Source: AG2 sp036493735 (GTDB lineage: Bacteria; Gemmatimonadota; Gemmatimonadetes; Gemmatimonadales; Gemmatimonadaceae). From it: a DNA stretch of 64,000 bases. The stretch spans positions 124,001 to 188,000 of the forward strand of contig DASXPH010000090.1 in NCBI GenBank assembly GCA_036493735.1, written 5' to 3'. Position numbers and translations under genes: made by a program. A model generated the notes under the pieces. The model saw nothing but the letters and a program-made list of their open reading frames with translations. It was not told where the DNA came from and searched no databases. Position 1 is the stretch's first letter, and every line of letters begins with the position of its first letter. Positions 61,482-64,000 of this stretch are shown piece by piece.

Positions 61482-63890
61482 ATGCTTCGAGAATGGTTGG
61501 CCGTCCTGCGACAGGACGCCGTATTCGCCTTGCGTCAGGCGCGGCGTCAGCCGGCCGTCACTACCATAGCGCTCCTCACCTTCGCCCTCGGTATCGGCGC
61601 GAACACCGCCATGTTCAGCGTCGTCCGGGGCGTTCTCCTGCGCCCCCTTCCGTATAGCGACCCGCAGCGGCTCGCCGCGATCTGGCCCGGACGCGCCATC
61701 TCGAACGCCGAGCTGCTCTACTTGCAGCAGAATTCCCGGACGCTGCAATCCGTGGCTGCGTTCAGCCCGGGGTGGGGGATCGCGCTCACCGGCGCCGGCG
61801 AGCCGCGACAGCTCCACGCCGCGCGCGTCTCCGTGAACTTCTTTAGCGTGCTTGGCGTGCACCCCGCCATCGGCCGCCCCTTCGCGCCTAACGAATCAGA
61901 GCGCGGGGCCTGGGACGTCGCCGTCCTCAGTAACGAGCTCTGGACGACGCAGTTCGGCGCGGACAGCGGCGCCATTGGCCGTGTCGTCGACATGGATGGT
62001 CAGCCGACGCGCATCGTTGGCGTGATTCCGGCCGGATTCGAGGCCTTTCAATCAGGCGTCGACGCCTGGCTGCCACTTCAGATCAATCCCTCCTCGCCAT
62101 TCCACACCGGCCAGCTCTCGCTCGGCTTCGGCCGCCTGGCCCAGGGCGCCACCTTCGCAGCGGCGACGACGGAGCTCGCCGCGCTCACGCCGCGCATGCG
62201 CGTCCAATTCAACTACGCCGACGACTACGGACGCGGCGCGCAAGTCACCAGTCTGCACGAGAGCCTCGTCGGCAACGTCAGGCGGTCGCTGCTCGTTCTC
62301 CTCGGCGCCGTCGGGCTGCTCGTGCTCATCGCCGTCGCAAACGTCGGCAACCTGCTGCTCGCGCACGCCGCCGGCCGGCGCCGCGAGCTCGCCCTGCGCC
62401 GGGCGCTCGGCGCTTCGGCCGGGCAGATCGTGCGGCAGTTTCTCGTGCAGAGCCTGATGCTGGCGGTAGCGGGCGGAGCGTTCGGCGTGTTGGCCGGGAC
62501 GTTAGGCATGCGCGCTCTGAAGACCCTATTGCCATCGACGCTGCCGCTGCTGTCGTCCGTCGGGATCGACGGCGCTGTCCTCGCGACGTGCATCGCGGTG
62601 ATTGCCGGCGCCGGCTTGCTCTTCGGGATCGGACCGGCGCTGCTCGGCTCGCGTGTCGACCCCGAAGGCGCGCTGCGCGCTGGGTCGGCCGGGTCGAGCA
62701 GTCGCTCGCACTCGACGATGCGCGACGCGCTGGTCGTCGCCGAGGTGGCATTGGCCGTGGTGCTGGTCGCGGGCGCGGCGCTGATGACGAAAACCCTCTG
62801 GCGGCTCAACCACGTGAACGTCGGATTCGACCCGCGAAACGTTGCGACATTCCTCATCCAACCGACCAGCGGTCAGCTCGGCGCCGGCACCAACGCGACG
62901 ACGTATTTCGACGAAGTCGTTAGGCGCGTGGCGATCATTCCCGGAGTAAAGAGCATTGGGGCGGCGCAGCACCTGCCGCTCAGTGGATTCAACTGGCAGG
63001 GCAGTCTCGACATCGAGACGCGTCCCATTCCGGCCACCGCGACGCACCCGAGCATCGTGTGGCGATCCGTCGTCGGCGACTACTTCGGTACTATGCGGAT
63101 TCCACTCGTGCGCGGGCGGCTGTTCAACGCGGCTGATACGCGAGACGCTCCGCCGGTCATAATCATCAGCGCGGCGATGGCGAAGCATTACTGGCCCGAT
63201 CGCGATCCAATCGGCGAGCGAATCAAGCTTGGCAACGCGACAAGTCGGACGTGGGCGACGATCATCGGGATCGTCGGCGACGTTCGCTCTGCCTCGCCCT
63301 CGGCTTCGCCGGTTGAGGAGGCATACCGGCCAAACGCGCAGCAGGATCTTCATTTCATGCACTTCGTCGTGCGTAGCGCGACCGATCCCCTGCTGCTCGC
63401 CGGTCAACTGCGAGCCGCTGTCCACTCCTTCGACCGATCGGTTCCGGTTGCCGAGATGCGGTCGCTCGACGAGCTGTTCGCGTCGTCCACGGAGACGAGC
63501 CGTGTCATCACGCTCCTGCTCACGTGCTTCGCGGCGCTTGGCCTCTGCCTCGGCGCAGTGGGGATCTACGGCGTGATCTCGTACACCGTCGGACAGCGCA
63601 CGCGCGAGCTCGGGATCCGCACCGCGCTCGGTGCTCTCGAGCGGCGGATCACGGTCATGATCGTCGGTGAGGGGCTGCGCACCGCCGGCGTTGGAATTCT
63701 CATCGGCGTGGCCGTCGCACTCCTCGCCGCCCGAGCGATGGCGAGCCTGCTGTTCGAGGTGAGCGCGATGGACCCGTTGATCTACGGAGGCGTTGTCGGC
63801 GTCCTGCTCGTAGTCGTGTTGGCCGCGACGTACTTCCCAGCCCGTCGAGCGGCGCGGGTCGATCCCTTGTGCGTGATGCGTGACGCGTGA
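61482..63890 (+). CDS. ADOP-type ABC permease (MacB/FtsX)
   Basis: An 802-aa protein, beginning MLREWLAVLRQDAVFALRQ with no long prefix domain. It has FALGIGANTAMFSVVRGVLLRPLPY (in parts), NVGNLLLAHAAGRRRELALRRALGA (in parts), and a closing FtsX unit with GQRTRELGIRTALGALERR. The ATG at 61482 follows GCGAGGGATCGATCC. The longer frame from 61317 is a repeat artefact. It is the third ADOP-type permease in the window and lacks both PadR and an ATPase gene nearby. Confidence 0.92.
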   Translation: MLREWLAVLRQDAVFALRQARRQPAVTTIALLTFALGIGANTAMFSVVRGVLLRPLPYSDPQRLAAIWPGRAISNAELLYLQQNSRTLQSVAAFSPGWGIALTGAGEPRQLHAARVSVNFFSVLGVHPAIGRPFAPNESERGAWDVAVLSNELWTTQFGADSGAIGRVVDMDGQPTRIVGVIPAGFEAFQSGVDAWLPLQINPSSPFHTGQLSLGFGRLAQGATFAAATTELAALTPRMRVQFNYADDYGRGAQVTSLHESLVGNVRRSLLVLLGAVGLLVLIAVANVGNLLLAHAAGRRRELALRRALGASAGQIVRQFLVQSLMLAVAGGAFGVLAGTLGMRALKTLLPSTLPLLSSVGIDGAVLATCIAVIAGAGLLFGIGPALLGSRVDPEGALRAGSAGSSSRSHSTMRDALVVAEVALAVVLVAGAALMTKTLWRLNHVNVGFDPRNVATFLIQPTSGQLGAGTNATTYFDEVVRRVAIIPGVKSIGAAQHLPLSGFNWQGSLDIETRPIPATATHPSIVWRSVVGDYFGTMRIPLVRGRLFNAADTRDAPPVIIISAAMAKHYWPDRDPIGERIKLGNATSRTWATIIGIVGDVRSASPSASPVEEAYRPNAQQDLHFMHFVVRSATDPLLLAGQLRAAVHSFDRSVPVAEMRSLDELFASSTETSRVITLLLTCFAALGLCLGAVGIYGVISYTVGQRTRELGIRTALGALERRITVMIVGEGLRTAGVGILIGVAVALLAARAMASLLFEVSAMDPLIYGGVVGVLLVVVLAATYFPARRAARVDPLCVMRDA

Positions 63891-63972
63891 TGCGAGCGTA
63901 AAGCCGTTCAGCCCGCGCTCCACGCTCCACGCTCCACGCTCCACGCACTCGCCACGCGCCACGCATCACGCT
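63888..63972. repeat. Inverted heptanucleotide array after the third ADOP gene
   Basis: GTGATGCGTGACGCGTGATGC at the stop codon, then CGCTCCACGCTCCACGCTCC and CACGCGCCACGCATCACG. The arms are complementary. A GTG at 63984 could start another gene that continues past the window. Confidence 0.85.
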
Positions 63973-64000
63973 ACACTCTCGCCGTGACGACGAGCAGTGT

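Larger units (their letters stand above)
2363..62925. repeat. Dispersed octamer CGTTAGGC / GCCTAACG (about 40 copies)
   Basis: Exact copies found by eye. CGTTAGGC on the given strand: 2363, 3721, 4629, 7107, 17891, 19099, 19372, 22168, 32248, 37206, 41150, 42788, 48108, 50169, 53017, 54043, 55441, 56010, 62500, 62918. GCCTAACG: 13848, 20472, 21318, 22306, 24179, 24845, 25338, 26005, 26466, 31844, 32692, 34273, 35839, 38166, 43635, 44779, 44935, 60092, 60800, 61886. Single-mismatch forms (ACCTAACG, CGTTAGGT) add about ten more. Most lie inside genes, on either strand relative to the gene. Confidence 0.85.

Noticed and set aside
1..64000. Horizontal island or prophage
   Set aside because: No integrase, transposase, tRNA boundary or marked composition change was seen; the genes are typical of one chromosome background.

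Overview
The window looks like chromosomal DNA from a high-GC, outer-membrane-bearing bacterium, most likely a Gemmatimonadota (Gemmatimonadaceae-like) species. This is inferred from three ADOP-type MacB/FtsX permeases (one coupled to PadR), an ECF sigma/serine-threonine kinase pair, a TonB-dependent receptor, a Kdp operon carrying a beta-barrel porin, and Tat-dependent MocA/GMC sugar oxidoreductases. No rRNA, tRNA, phage, transposase or CRISPR array was seen.

Layout. 0-8.5 kb: truncated LytS-like sensor kinase, MBL hydrolase, Zn-ribbon/TPR Ser/Thr kinase, a large membrane-embedded alpha/beta hydrolase, LamG-like and SH3 proteins, and a YcaC-like protein without its catalytic Cys. 8.5-20.4 kb: Mg2+ P-type ATPase, a hypothetical, then a complete Kdp operon (39-aa membrane peptide, kdpF, A, B, C, a porin, a KdpD sensor half and a separate degenerate kinase half). 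20.5-27.7 kb: a beta-propeller lipoprotein, a hidden 66-aa gene with a perfect Shine-Dalgarno, an RsbRD-type histidine kinase and a two-gene ABC exporter. 27.6-33.7 kb: alpha/beta hydrolase, aldo/keto reductase, aminotransferase, glnB-amtB and a NarL-type regulator. 33.7-41.5 kb: PolX-like HhH protein, a Rieske/four-His membrane/Rieske redox cluster, a heavy-metal P-type ATPase, a flavin-binding protein, a VIT1/CCC1 transporter and a PLP decarboxylase. 41.8-47.2 kb: DUF1080, a DUF6510/ferredoxin-reductase/sulfite-oxidase-like cassette and an ADOP permease. 47.4-56.2 kb: ECF sigma and kinase, TonB receptor, Cys-rich small protein, PadR-ADOP and an M48 protease. 56.2-63.9 kb: a MocA / gluconate-dehydrogenase-subunit-3 / GMC operon, a DUF6807 protein and a third ADOP permease.

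Two sequence-level signals cut across the genes. The octamer CGTTAGGC/GCCTAACG occurs about 40 times (about 2-3 expected by composition), equally on both strands and mostly inside genes, where it forces rare TTA or CTA leucine codons. Intergenic regions also carry many unrelated heptanucleotide tandem arrays, often as inverted pairs at gene ends. One of these has become part of a coding sequence. Both are the best candidates for undescribed features here. Among genes, the Rieske/four-His/Rieske cluster and the split KdpD with a degenerate kinase half stand out.
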